Source of the DNA: an uncultured Faecalibacterium sp.
Lineage (GTDB): Bacteria; Bacillota; Clostridia; Oscillospirales; Ruminococcaceae
NCBI GenBank assembly: GCA_937880095.1
Contig: CALFLK010000013.1
Location: 310,001-374,000 of the forward strand
Length of the DNA stretch: 64,000 nucleotides
Direction: 5' to 3'
Shown one piece after another: positions 51,144-59,660 of the stretch; within the stretch, counting starts at the first letter, position 1; every line of letters begins with the position of its first letter. The position numbers were made by a program, and so were the translations under genes. The notes below the pieces were generated by a model that ran no database searches, was not told where the DNA came from, and saw only the letters and a list, made by a program, of their open reading frames with translations.

Positions 51144-52700
51144 ATGACGATTCCCATTTGGGCTGTCGTTCTGATTGCACTTGCTTCTTTCGCAGTCGGT
51201 GCCGTTGTTCTTTATACGGTATTCCAGAACAAACAGCGCGACGCGATCGAAACCATCGCACACGCTGATGACGAAGCAAAGCGCATCGTAAACGACGCAA
51301 TCCGTACCGCTGACCAGAAGCGCAAGGAAGCTATCGTAGAAGCCAAGGACGAAGTCTATAAGCTGAAAGCAGAAGCTGACAAAGAAATCAAAGAGCGCCG
51401 CGCAGAGCTGTCCCGCCAGGAAAACCGCATTGACCAGAAGGAAACTACCCTGGACAAGAAGGTTGAGGCTCTGGAAAAGAAGGAAGAAGACCTGAAGCAG
51501 CGCACTGCACTGGTTGACGCCCGCCTGGACGAGCTGGAGCAGATCAAGATTCGTGAGAACGAAAAGCTGGAAACGCTGGCTGGTCTGTCTCAGGAAGATG
51601 CAAAGGAACTTCTGCTGCATCGCGTAGACGAAGAGCTGCACCACGAAAAGGCAATCCGCGTCGCCGCTTACGAAACCAACATGAAGGACGAATGCGACGC
51701 CATTGCAAAGCAGTTGATTGGTCAGGCAATCAGCCGTTGTGCTGCTGACCACTCCAGCGAGACCACTGTTTCTGTCGTCTCCCTGCCCAGCGACGAAATG
51801 AAGGGTCGTATCATCGGTCGTGAAGGCCGCAACATTCGTGCTCTGGAAACCGCAACCGGTGTGGATCTGATCATCGACGATACCCCGGAAGCCATTACCC
51901 TGTCCAGCTTCGACCAGACCCGCCGCGAGGTTGCTCGCATGACGCTGGAGCGTCTGATTGCCGATGGTCGTATCCATCCGGCACGCATCGAGGAAACGGT
52001 GGAGAAGTGCCGCCGCGAGCTGGAAATGCAGATGAAGCGCGAAGGCGACAAGGCTGTTATGGAGCTGGGTATCCACGGTCTGCACCCCGATCTGGTCAAA
52101 CTGATTGGTCGTCTGAAGTACCGCACCAGCTTCGGTCAGAATGCACTGAACCACTCCATGGAAGTTGCATGGATTTCCGGTCTGTTGGCTGGCGAGCTGG
52201 GTCTGAATGTACCGCAGGCACGCCGCGCAGGTTTGCTGCATGATATCGGCAAGGCTCTGGACCACGAGATCGAAGGCAGCCATGTACAGATCGGCGTAGA
52301 TATCTGCCGCAAGTACAAGGAAAGCCCCGCTGTCATCCATGCTGTTGAGGCACACCACGGCGACGTAGAGCCCAAGACTCCGCTGGCATTCATCGTACAG
52401 GCTGCTGACGCAATCAGCGCTGCACGCCCCGGCGCACGCCGTGAAAACGTGGAGAACTATATCAAGCGTCTGGAAAATCTGGAAGAAATCTCCTCCAGCT
52501 TCGAAGGTGTTGAGCAGGCATTTGCTGTTCAGGCAGGCCGTGAAGTTCGCATCATGGTCCAGCCTGACAAGATCGGTGACGATCAGGTCATTCTGCTGGC
52601 TCGTGCCATTGCAAAGAAAATCGAGGACACGCTGGACTACCCCGGTCAGATCAAGGTCAGCGTAATCCGCGAAAGCCGTGCTACCGAGTACGCAAAGTAA
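51144..52700 (+). CDS. rny: Ribonuclease Y
   Basis: A 518-residue membrane-anchored endoribonuclease that starts decay of many mRNAs in Firmicutes. It has an N-terminal membrane helix (about 5-27), a long coiled coil (about 35-190), a KH domain (GRIIGREGRNIRALE, about 225) and an HD domain with GLLHDIGKA (about 365). Length and order are typical. It is monocistronic with a strong terminator. Confidence 0.97.
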   Translation: MTIPIWAVVLIALASFAVGAVVLYTVFQNKQRDAIETIAHADDEAKRIVNDAIRTADQKRKEAIVEAKDEVYKLKAEADKEIKERRAELSRQENRIDQKETTLDKKVEALEKKEEDLKQRTALVDARLDELEQIKIRENEKLETLAGLSQEDAKELLLHRVDEELHHEKAIRVAAYETNMKDECDAIAKQLIGQAISRCAADHSSETTVSVVSLPSDEMKGRIIGREGRNIRALETATGVDLIIDDTPEAITLSSFDQTRREVARMTLERLIADGRIHPARIEETVEKCRRELEMQMKREGDKAVMELGIHGLHPDLVKLIGRLKYRTSFGQNALNHSMEVAWISGLLAGELGLNVPQARRAGLLHDIGKALDHEIEGSHVQIGVDICRKYKESPAVIHAVEAHHGDVEPKTPLAFIVQAADAISAARPGARRENVENYIKRLENLEEISSSFEGVEQAFAVQAGREVRIMVQPDKIGDDQVILLARAIAKKIEDTLDYPGQIKVSVIRESRATEYAK

Positions 52701-52777
52701 TTTCTCCTTTCCGGATGCGGCTGGAACCGCACAAGTACAGTTGCACAATTTTCGGAGAAATCTTTCATCAAATCGAT

Positions 52778-52819
52778 AAAAAAAGCGCCGTTTGTTTCAA
52801 AACAAGCGGCGCTTTTTTG
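52778..52819 (+). terminator. Terminator of rny
   Basis: Stem AGCGCCG-TTTGTTT / AAAACAA-GCGGCGCT with A- and T-runs. Confidence 0.9.
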
Positions 52820-52832
52820 TTAGCTTTGTTCC

Positions 52833-52861
52833 TTGTCGTGCGGGTCTTTTCGGGCTACAAT
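52833..52861 (+). promoter_or_regulatory. Promoter of the PRTase-like gene
   Basis: TTGTCG, 17-base spacer, TACAAT. Confidence 0.7.
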
Positions 52862-52913
52862 AATAGGCATAAGAACGTTTGTTCACAAAAGAAAACAAGG
52901 GGTGTAGCATTGT

Positions 52914-53552
52914 ATGAGAATGAACATGGTTAAGCTTCCTACAAAAAAGGGTAATCTCTGTCTGCGCGTTGCACAGGGACATTTTGCTACCAACCACAGC
53001 CACATCAATTACTACATTGATGTGACCACGCAGAAAGCCCGTTTGTCTGAGGCGCAGGCTGTTGCGCAGGAGCTGGTTGCTGTTTACCGCAGCAATACCA
53101 TTGTCGACACGATTCTGTGTCTGGATGGCACGCAGGTCATCGGTACCTGTCTGGCAAATGAGCTGACCAAGAGCGGCTTTACCAACCTGAACGCCCACCA
53201 GACTATTTATGTAGTTACTCCGGAATACACCTCCGGCAGCCAGATTATTTTCCGAGATAATATCTCCCCCACCATCAGCGGCAAGCACGTTTTGATTCTG
53301 GCTGCAACTGTCACTACCGGTTACACCATCCAGTCGGCTATTGAGGCGGTCAATTACTACGGCGGCACGGTTGCGGGTCTGTCTGCCATTTACTCTACCA
53401 TGGATGATTTCGCAGGATTCCCCATCACTTCGATTTTTAATCCCAGTGACCTGTCCGGTTATGCCAGCTACGAAAGCAAGGATTGTCCTTGGTGCAAGAA
53501 GGGTGAGCACATCGACGCACTGGTGAACAGCTTCGGTTATTCCGCTTTGTAA
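52914..53552 (+). CDS. Phosphoribosyltransferase-fold protein (orotate PRTase-like) with altered PRPP loop
   Basis: A 212-residue type I PRTase-fold protein. The PRPP-binding loop reads VLILAATVTTGYT; in active orotate or adenine PRTases two acidic residues precede the TTG segment (VLLVDDV-type), and here they are Ala-Ala/Thr. Other PRTase features (LDGTQVIGTCLANEL, CPWCKKGEHI) are retained. Homologues appear in clostridia without a known reaction. It may be a PRPP- or nucleotide-binding regulator, or use a different metal arrangement. ATG 52914 follows AAGGGG at slightly long spacing; ATG 52920 or 52926 cannot be excluded. Confidence 0.7.
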   Translation: MRMNMVKLPTKKGNLCLRVAQGHFATNHSHINYYIDVTTQKARLSEAQAVAQELVAVYRSNTIVDTILCLDGTQVIGTCLANELTKSGFTNLNAHQTIYVVTPEYTSGSQIIFRDNISPTISGKHVLILAATVTTGYTIQSAIEAVNYYGGTVAGLSAIYSTMDDFAGFPITSIFNPSDLSGYASYESKDCPWCKKGEHIDALVNSFGYSAL

Positions 53553-53616
53553 TGTGCGAATGCATCCAAATCTTTGATACCTATCCGCAGCAGTAAGGAA
53601 TGCGACTGCTGTATGA

Positions 53617-53655
53617 AAAAGGAGCCCCCGACAACTTGTCGGGGGCTCCTTTTTA
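53617..53655. terminator. Bidirectional terminator
   Basis: Stem AAAGGAGCCCCCGACAA / TTGTCGGGGGCTCCTTT between convergent units. Confidence 0.92.
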
Positions 53656-53667
53656 TTTGCTTTTCGG

Positions 53668-54015
53668 TCAGGACTGGCAGCCCAGATCGTCCCAGTCGCA
53701 GAAATCTGCCGGGTCACACAGCTTGCTCACATCAATTTTGCCATCTTCTGTACGAGGCGTTTCGATGGGCTTTGCCATAACCGGGTTGGGGTTGGGTCGA
53801 TCCTCACCCACCGGTTCCGGTACAGCGCAGTAAACCGTTTTTTCCTGTTCCGGCTGCTGCGGTGCTTCTTCCGGGTCGGTTTCGGGAGCAGTACGAATCA
53901 TCTCGTCGATTTTGTCCTGCTGCTTCTGCATCAGCTTGTCTACAAAAACAACTGCGGCACCGGCAGCAGCGACCGCTGCAACCGTACCTGCAATTTTCCA
54001 GATCAAATTCTGCAT
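53668..54015 (-). CDS. Small membrane-anchored protein with acidic/proline linker and C-terminal Cys motif
   Basis: A 115-residue protein: an N-terminal membrane helix (about 8-25), a Pro/Glu-rich linker and a C-terminal CDPADFCDWDDLGC segment with three Cys and several Asp that could bind a metal. RBS AAAGGAG. It is the third gene of the operon with two CobW-type GTPases (31-base gap). No family recognised. Confidence 0.65.
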   Translation of the reverse strand: MQNLIWKIAGTVAAVAAAGAAVVFVDKLMQKQQDKIDEMIRTAPETDPEEAPQQPEQEKTVYCAVPEPVGEDRPNPNPVMAKPIETPRTEDGKIDVSKLCDPADFCDWDDLGCQS

Positions 54016-54046
54016 GATAACAGACTCCTTTCCGTTTTGTCCTTCA

Positions 54047-55015
54047 TCAATAGAAGGTCACATAATCCTCCACGCCTTCCGGCTTTTCTGCCGGCTCGAC
54101 GGAAAGTGCCTTCAGTACAACGCCCTTTTCACCATAAATCTTATGGAACTTGTGCTGAATCTTTGCGGTAATGCGAATCCAGTCACGCTGCTTGAGGGTG
54201 TTTGCCTTGTCATATTCGCAGGGGAAGCCCACGAACTCAATATCCTGCACGCAGCAGGTCATTGCAAAACGACCCGGCACAAAGGAATTGGGACCAGCCA
54301 GATCAGAATGGCATACCTGTGCCAGATAGCGCACGGTCTTACCGTCATACTTTGCAGGCTCGTCCTGGCAATCCATATACCAGATACCGAAGTCCTTGTC
54401 GCCGACTTCAATCACCGGCGCGTCAATGTCAAACGGCAGCGGATCGGGAATATCGTCGTAAGCCACAGAGCCGTCTGCAAATTCATAAGCGATGTCGCAG
54501 CTGCGGGATGCCTGACGCACCAGCTGGTGCAGCTCCATATGTGCTTCGTCGCTGTTGACAGCCTCGGCACGGTTGAACACAATCAGCTCGCTGCCTGCCA
54601 GCTTATCCAGCATCAGGCTGCGCATTGCATTATCGCGTGCATGGGTCAGTGCGGTCTTGCCGTCAGCGGTTGCGATAACCTGATAGACAATCCAGTTTTC
54701 GGGCATAGCCTGTGCCAGATCGTTCATCAGCCACATACCGTTGTACTCAATGACAACACGGCCTGCGTCAGACTCTTTTGCCAGACGAGCCAGATTCTCC
54801 GGGTTCAGCTCGCTCTTATCCTCCAGCACAGCAACGGTAGTGCCGGAGAAAGCGAACTTGCTCTCGTCATATTCTACTTCGCCCTCTTCGCAAACCAGCA
54901 GCAGGGTTTTGTCGCCGGAATCGAACTGGGGATCTTCAAATGTTTCCTGAATAAAACTGGTCTTGCCGGACTCCAAAAAGCCGACAAACAGGTAAACCGG
55001 AAGTTCTTTTGCCAT
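54047..55015 (-). CDS. CobW-type GTPase fused to a YcgQ (TIGR03943/DUF1980)-like domain
   Basis: A 322-residue protein. Residues about 1-185 are a CobW/G3E P-loop GTPase (Walker A GFLESGKTS) but without the CxCC metal site seen in the next gene upstream. Residues about 200-310 resemble the soluble domain of YcgQ proteins (GKTVRYLAQV, PGRFAMTCCVQDIEFVGF). Fusion of these two parts suggests a metal-delivery or metal-permease-linked factor. ATG 55015 follows AAAGGAG. Confidence 0.78.
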   Translation of the reverse strand: MAKELPVYLFVGFLESGKTSFIQETFEDPQFDSGDKTLLLVCEEGEVEYDESKFAFSGTTVAVLEDKSELNPENLARLAKESDAGRVVIEYNGMWLMNDLAQAMPENWIVYQVIATADGKTALTHARDNAMRSLMLDKLAGSELIVFNRAEAVNSDEAHMELHQLVRQASRSCDIAYEFADGSVAYDDIPDPLPFDIDAPVIEVGDKDFGIWYMDCQDEPAKYDGKTVRYLAQVCHSDLAGPNSFVPGRFAMTCCVQDIEFVGFPCEYDKANTLKQRDWIRITAKIQHKFHKIYGEKGVVLKALSVEPAEKPEGVEDYVTFY

Positions 55016-55034
55016 GGTGTATCTCCTTTTATGC

Positions 55035-56138
55035 TTATACGCCAAACAGAGCAGCTACGCCGTTTTCATCCAGCTGAGAGCCGATGACAACCAGCTTGCC
55101 GGTCACGTCGGGGCTGCGATGACGAATTTCTGCCTCGCCGGGAACAAAGTCAAACTCCAGCCAGCCATCGGGACCGTCTACGATGCCCTTGCTGCGCAGG
55201 ATGGTGCCGTACTTGCCACTGTCCAGTGCGTCCAGTGCCGCACGCAGGTCAGCTTCGCTGTACTTCTTAGCAGTTTCTACGCCCCAGCTGGTGAACACTT
55301 CATCTGCATGGTGGTGATGATGGTGGTCATGGCAGCCACAGGTGCAGTGCTCGTCATGCTCATGATGATGTTCGTGCTCGTGGTCATGGCAGTGGCACTC
55401 TTCGTCGTGATCGTGATGATGCTCATGCTCGTGGTCGTGGCAGTGGCACTCTTCATCATGGTCGTGATGATGCTCGTGGTCGTGGTGATGTGCGTGCTCG
55501 TTGGCTTCTTCAGCCAGCTTGCGCAGCTCTGCCACAAAGTCGTCACGGCTTTCCATTGCGGAAACGATCTGTGCGCCTTCCAGAGAATCCCAAGGAGTCG
55601 TGATGATGGTTGCGTCCGGATTCTTCTCCTTGATCATCTCGACAGCCTTTGCGACCTTCTCCTCAGAGATGGACTGGGTACGGCTCAGGATGATGCAGCT
55701 TGCGTGGCTGATCTGGTCATCGTAGAACTCACCGAAGTTCTTCATATACATCTTGACCTTGCCAGCGTCTGCAACGGTAACAAAGCTGTTCAGCTGCAGG
55801 GGCAGCTCGTCAGCCACAGCCTCAACGGCACGGGTAACGTCGCTCAGCTTGCCAACGCCCGAGGGCTCAATCAGGACACGGTCGGGGTGATACTGTTCGA
55901 TGACCTGCTTCAGAGCTTCACGGAAATCGCCCACCAGGCTGCAGCAAATGCAACCGGAGTTCAGCTCGTTGATCTGCACGCCAGCTTCCTTCAGGAAACC
56001 GCCGTCGATGCCGATTTCGCCGAATTCGTTTTCAATCAGAACGATCTGCTGACCTGCGAATGCTTCGCGGATCAGCTTCTTGATCAGCGTAGTTTTACCT
56101 GCGCCGAGAAATCCGGAAAAAATATCAATTTTAGTCAT
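55035..56138 (-). CDS. CobW/COG0523 metallochaperone GTPase with His-rich insert
   Basis: A 367-residue G3E GTPase: Walker A GFLGAGKTT, metal site GCICCSL (CxCC), and a C-terminal CobW_C domain (about 285-360). Between them (about residues 212-280) is an insert of roughly 60 residues made mostly of His, Asp, Glu and Cys. Such proteins bind zinc, cobalt or nickel and pass it to client enzymes. It is first gene of the three-gene operon. RBS AAAGG is weak-to-moderate. No Zur box was confirmed. Confidence 0.92.
   Translation of the reverse strand: MTKIDIFSGFLGAGKTTLIKKLIREAFAGQQIVLIENEFGEIGIDGGFLKEAGVQINELNSGCICCSLVGDFREALKQVIEQYHPDRVLIEPSGVGKLSDVTRAVEAVADELPLQLNSFVTVADAGKVKMYMKNFGEFYDDQISHASCIILSRTQSISEEKVAKAVEMIKEKNPDATIITTPWDSLEGAQIVSAMESRDDFVAELRKLAEEANEHAHHHDHEHHHDHDEECHCHDHEHEHHHDHDEECHCHDHEHEHHHEHDEHCTCGCHDHHHHHHADEVFTSWGVETAKKYSEADLRAALDALDSGKYGTILRSKGIVDGPDGWLEFDFVPGEAEIRHRSPDVTGKLVVIGSQLDENGVAALFGV
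55303..55503. repeat. Tandem 51-base repeat encoding the His-rich insert
   Basis: Two full and further partial copies of a 51-base unit encode a 17-residue block (EHHHDHDEECHCHDHEH). Copy number could vary between strains. Confidence 0.8.
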
Positions 56139-56441
56139 ATCTTTCAGCCTTTCTGTTTTGTTTGCTGTTGTATTGTTTGTCCAGAGCCGTAAATGACGGC
56201 CCTAACATAAAATTATAGCACAATTTGCCGTGCGTTTGCCAGCATTTCTACAGTTTTCCCTGCTAAGAAGAGTATAACCGGGTTTTATCATAAAATAAAA
56301 AACAATCTGTAACTTTTTCTTGGTTTGAACGCGTTTGCAATCCCCCGCCGGGAATGCTAAAATAAACTGTAATATTGTACCTATCCGATACAATTTTAAT
56401 TTCTGTATCTTCATTCAAATCATAATAAAGGAGCGTTTTTT
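56139..56441. other. Divergent intergenic region between the CobW operon and pepP
   Basis: About 300 bases, AT-rich. It holds the pepP promoter at 56335-56363, a small hairpin GCCGT / ACGGC (56186-56200) in the CobW leader and a minus-strand TATAAT at 56211-56216 with a poor -35. No ORF. Confidence 0.5.
56335..56363 (+). promoter_or_regulatory. pepP promoter
   Basis: TTGCAA, 17-base spacer, TAAAAT. Confidence 0.7.
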
Positions 56442-58229
56442 ATGAAACCTGTTTCGGAACGTTTGGCAGACCTGCGTGCCGCTATGGCACAGGCAGGCTG
56501 CGATGCTTACATCATGCCCAGCAGTGACCCCCACTCCAGCGAATATGCACCCGCACACTACACCGCATGGGAATATTTCTCTGGTTTTTCCTGCGAGAAC
56601 TCCAATCTGGTTGTGACCGCAGACGAAGCTGCCATGTGGGTAGACGGTCGTTTCTTTGGTGCAGCGGACGCAGCACTGGCTGGCACCGGTATTGCTTCCA
56701 TGCACATGGGTGTTAAGGGTGTACCCACGGTAGACGAGTGGCTGGCTGAAAAGCTGACTGCAGGTAAGGTTCTGGGCTATGCTGCCGAGACCATGCCGGT
56801 TGCACAGTATCGCGCACTGGCTACTGTCTGTGAAAAAGCAGGCGCAACGCTGTCCGACCTGCCTTTGGTAGATCAAGCATGGACTGAAGACCGCCCTGCA
56901 CTGCCCACCAGCCCGGCATGGATTCTGAACACCGTTTACGCCGGTAAGGCTCCCGCAGAAAAGCTGGCTCAGCTGCGTGCTTCTCTGAACGAGCAGGGCT
57001 GCACTGCAATTCTGGTCACCAAGCTGGACAGCGTTGCATGGCTGCTGAACCTGCGTGCTGCTGACGTGGACAACACCCCCTACGCACTAGCATTCTGCTA
57101 TGTGGACCAGAACAACGCAGTACTGTTCACCGATACCAGTCGCTTGTCTCCGGACGCAATGGCACAGCTGGCACAGGCTGGCGTTGCCGTAGACGCTTAC
57201 ACCCGTATGCCTGCTTATCTGGCAGCCGGTACTACCGCACAGACCGTGCTGGTTGACCCGGTCAGCCTGAATGCTGCACTGGACAATGCACTGCGCGGCA
57301 ACGCACTGTACACGGTTGTGGAGGGTGCAGACCCCATCGCTATGATGAAGGCAGTGAAGAATGAAACCGAGCTGAACTGCACCCGTGCTGCCCATCTGGT
57401 GGACGGTGCCGCTATGGTTCGTGCACAGATGGAGATGGAGCAGCGTGTGGCCGCTGGTGAAGCCCTGCGTGAAACCGATATCGACACCATCCTGCACAAA
57501 TATCGCAGCAGCGCAGAAAAGTTTATCACCGAAAGCTTCCCCACCATTGCTGCATGGGGTTCCAATGCTGCTATGATGCACTACGCACCGCAGGTGGGTG
57601 CAGACGCTGCACTGGAAAAGAACGGTTTTCTGCTGGTGGACAGCGGCGCTACCTACTATGACGGCACCACTGACATCACCCGCACCTACGCATTTGGTCA
57701 CCTGACTGAGGAAGAAAAGCTGGCTTACACCCGTGTACTGCGCTGCCATATCGACATTGCAATGGCTGTCTGGCGCGAGGGCGCAACCGGCGGCGAGCTG
57801 GATATGATTTCCCGTCAGCCGCTGTGGCGTCATATGCTGGACTATCGCTGCGGTACCGGTCACGGTGTTTCTCACGTTGGTGCTGTCCACGAAGGTCCCC
57901 AGAGCCTGCGTCCCCACAATAACATTGTGTTCGTACCCGGCATGGTCATCACGGACGAGCCCGGCATCTACGAAGAAGGTCACATGGGTATCCGCATCGA
58001 AAACGAGCTGATCTGTGTTGAAGCTGGCGAAAGCGAATACGGCAAATTCCTGCGCTTTGAGCCGCTGACCTATGTACCCATCGACACTTCCTGCGTACTG
58101 GTCGACGAGCTGACCCGTGAGGAAAAGCAGTGGCTGAACGACTACCATGCACAGGTGCTGGCAAAGCTGCGTCCCCTGCTGAACGAGGGCGAAGCTGCTT
58201 GGCTGGCTGCTAAGTGCGCTGCAATCTAA
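56442..58229 (+). CDS. pepP: Xaa-Pro aminopeptidase (M24 family)
   Basis: A 595-residue cytoplasmic metallopeptidase that removes N-terminal residues before proline. It is the long form with two N-terminal creatinase-like domains (about 1-310) and a C-terminal pita-bread domain. Metal ligands fit: Asp in DSGATYYDGTTDITR, His in GTGHGVSHVG, Glu in TDEPGIY and Glu in RIENE. RBS AAAGGAG. The two membrane-protein genes that follow have no terminator between, so they may be cotranscribed. Confidence 0.94.
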   Translation: MKPVSERLADLRAAMAQAGCDAYIMPSSDPHSSEYAPAHYTAWEYFSGFSCENSNLVVTADEAAMWVDGRFFGAADAALAGTGIASMHMGVKGVPTVDEWLAEKLTAGKVLGYAAETMPVAQYRALATVCEKAGATLSDLPLVDQAWTEDRPALPTSPAWILNTVYAGKAPAEKLAQLRASLNEQGCTAILVTKLDSVAWLLNLRAADVDNTPYALAFCYVDQNNAVLFTDTSRLSPDAMAQLAQAGVAVDAYTRMPAYLAAGTTAQTVLVDPVSLNAALDNALRGNALYTVVEGADPIAMMKAVKNETELNCTRAAHLVDGAAMVRAQMEMEQRVAAGEALRETDIDTILHKYRSSAEKFITESFPTIAAWGSNAAMMHYAPQVGADAALEKNGFLLVDSGATYYDGTTDITRTYAFGHLTEEEKLAYTRVLRCHIDIAMAVWREGATGGELDMISRQPLWRHMLDYRCGTGHGVSHVGAVHEGPQSLRPHNNIVFVPGMVITDEPGIYEEGHMGIRIENELICVEAGESEYGKFLRFEPLTYVPIDTSCVLVDELTREEKQWLNDYHAQVLAKLRPLLNEGEAAWLAAKCAAI

Positions 58230-58268
58230 TCTGCTGTCCGCACCTGCATTCTGGGAAAGGAGCTCTCT

Positions 58269-59648
58269 ATGGAGCGCATCCGATATCTTCTGGTACCAGT
58301 CATCATCCCGCTGATACCGCTTTTAGGGTTGTTTTTTACCCCGCAAACACAGCGCCGACGCCGCTTTATCACCGGCGGGCTGCTGTTTACGATTGTTTTC
58401 GCTTTTCTGGGGATGGGGCTGCAAGGCTCTGTAAAGCCAGCTTCTGTGGGATGGCTGGAATTTAGTTTGCAGAGCACACCGCTTGGCGGGGTATTTTCTC
58501 TCTCCATGGCGGTCCTGCTGTGCCTGACCGGAATCTTCGGCTTTGAAGTTCTGGACGGCAAAGAGCGAAATTACTATATTGCTTTTCTGACCGTATGTAT
58601 CGCTGTACAGGCAGTTGCTTGTATGGGCAGCCTGCCGCTGTTCTTGGCGGCATGGCTGGCTGGCGCAATCGCCTGCGATGCGCTGGTAAAGCGCAATCCC
58701 AAAGGGCTGCGTTTTTACCGCATCGGTACCGCCATCAGTGGTGCGTTGCTGGTAGTTGGTACCGCACTGGCTATCAGCCAGCGTACTGCACTGACCTTCC
58801 TGCCGCATACGGTAAAAACCGACATTGCCTTGCCGGCTGCGCTGCTTGTTGCAGGCTTTGCGCTGCATACGCTGGTTTGTCAGCTGACGCCTGCTGCTGC
58901 CCCCACGTCTGTTGTCCTGTATGTGGGCATGGGCAGTGTAGGACTGTTTGGCGTGATACAAACTATCTACTATCTGTTTGGAATTTCGGCACTGGAAGGC
59001 ACTTTCCTGCAAAGCTGGCTTCCCCCGGTGTTTTTGCTGATTGCCTTTGCCGCGGGTCTGCTGGCACTGCGCAGCCAGAATCTGACTCAGCGGCTGGGCT
59101 GCCTTGCGGCAAGCCAAAGCGGCATTATTCTCTTTGGCTTGTGTGCGCTGCAAAAAGAGCTGTTCATCGGTGCGGCTCTGCTGCTTGTGCTGGGTGATAT
59201 TTGCATGACTGCTTTGCTTTTGTGCAGCAGCGCATTCCGCTACACCCAAGGCAAGACTCTGGTTTCTCAGCTGGAGGGTATCGGTCGGCAAATGCCGCTT
59301 GCTCTGTTCTGTTTTGGCTGTGCTGCATTTGGTCTGGTAGGTCTGCCGCCTTTTGCCGGCAGCGTTTCCCGCTGGCATTTGGCGTGCGGCGCATTGTCCG
59401 GTTTGGACTGGGGTATCTTTGCTGTGCTGGCGCTGCTGCTTTTGGCAGCATTGACTGCACTTTCTCTGCTGAAGCCTTTGAATCAGGGTTTTTTCCCCGG
59501 CCGCGAATACGAGACTGATACCAAACTGCACTATGGTGCCTGTGTGGGCGTTCCGATTGCCATTCTTGCCGCAGTTCTGCTGTTTATGGGGCTTTTCCCC
59601 ATTCACCTGCTGCAGCTGGTGCAAACGGCAGCCTGCCTGTTCGGTTAA
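58269..59648 (+). CDS. Complex I/Mrp antiporter-like membrane subunit (NuoN/MrpD-like), divergent
   Basis: A 459-residue protein with about 13 hydrophobic segments. The fold is recognised from GLVGLPPFAGSVSRWHL, which parallels the GIPPLAGF-SKW motif, and from LTQRLGCLAASQSGII, which parallels the KR..AYSS.SH.G motif. By eye, the conserved Glu of the TM5 region and the Lys residues of the proton channel are missing (Gln replaces Lys before Arg). RBS AAAGGAG. It is paired with a second antiporter-like gene 12 bases downstream. Confidence 0.72.
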   Translation: MERIRYLLVPVIIPLIPLLGLFFTPQTQRRRRFITGGLLFTIVFAFLGMGLQGSVKPASVGWLEFSLQSTPLGGVFSLSMAVLLCLTGIFGFEVLDGKERNYYIAFLTVCIAVQAVACMGSLPLFLAAWLAGAIACDALVKRNPKGLRFYRIGTAISGALLVVGTALAISQRTALTFLPHTVKTDIALPAALLVAGFALHTLVCQLTPAAAPTSVVLYVGMGSVGLFGVIQTIYYLFGISALEGTFLQSWLPPVFLLIAFAAGLLALRSQNLTQRLGCLAASQSGIILFGLCALQKELFIGAALLLVLGDICMTALLLCSSAFRYTQGKTLVSQLEGIGRQMPLALFCFGCAAFGLVGLPPFAGSVSRWHLACGALSGLDWGIFAVLALLLLAALTALSLLKPLNQGFFPGREYETDTKLHYGACVGVPIAILAAVLLFMGLFPIHLLQLVQTAACLFG

Positions 59649-59660
59649 GGAGGTGCCACT

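Noticed and set aside
55303..55503. CRISPR-like repeats
   Set aside because: Repeats are contiguous, in frame and encode His-rich protein; there are no spacers or cas genes.
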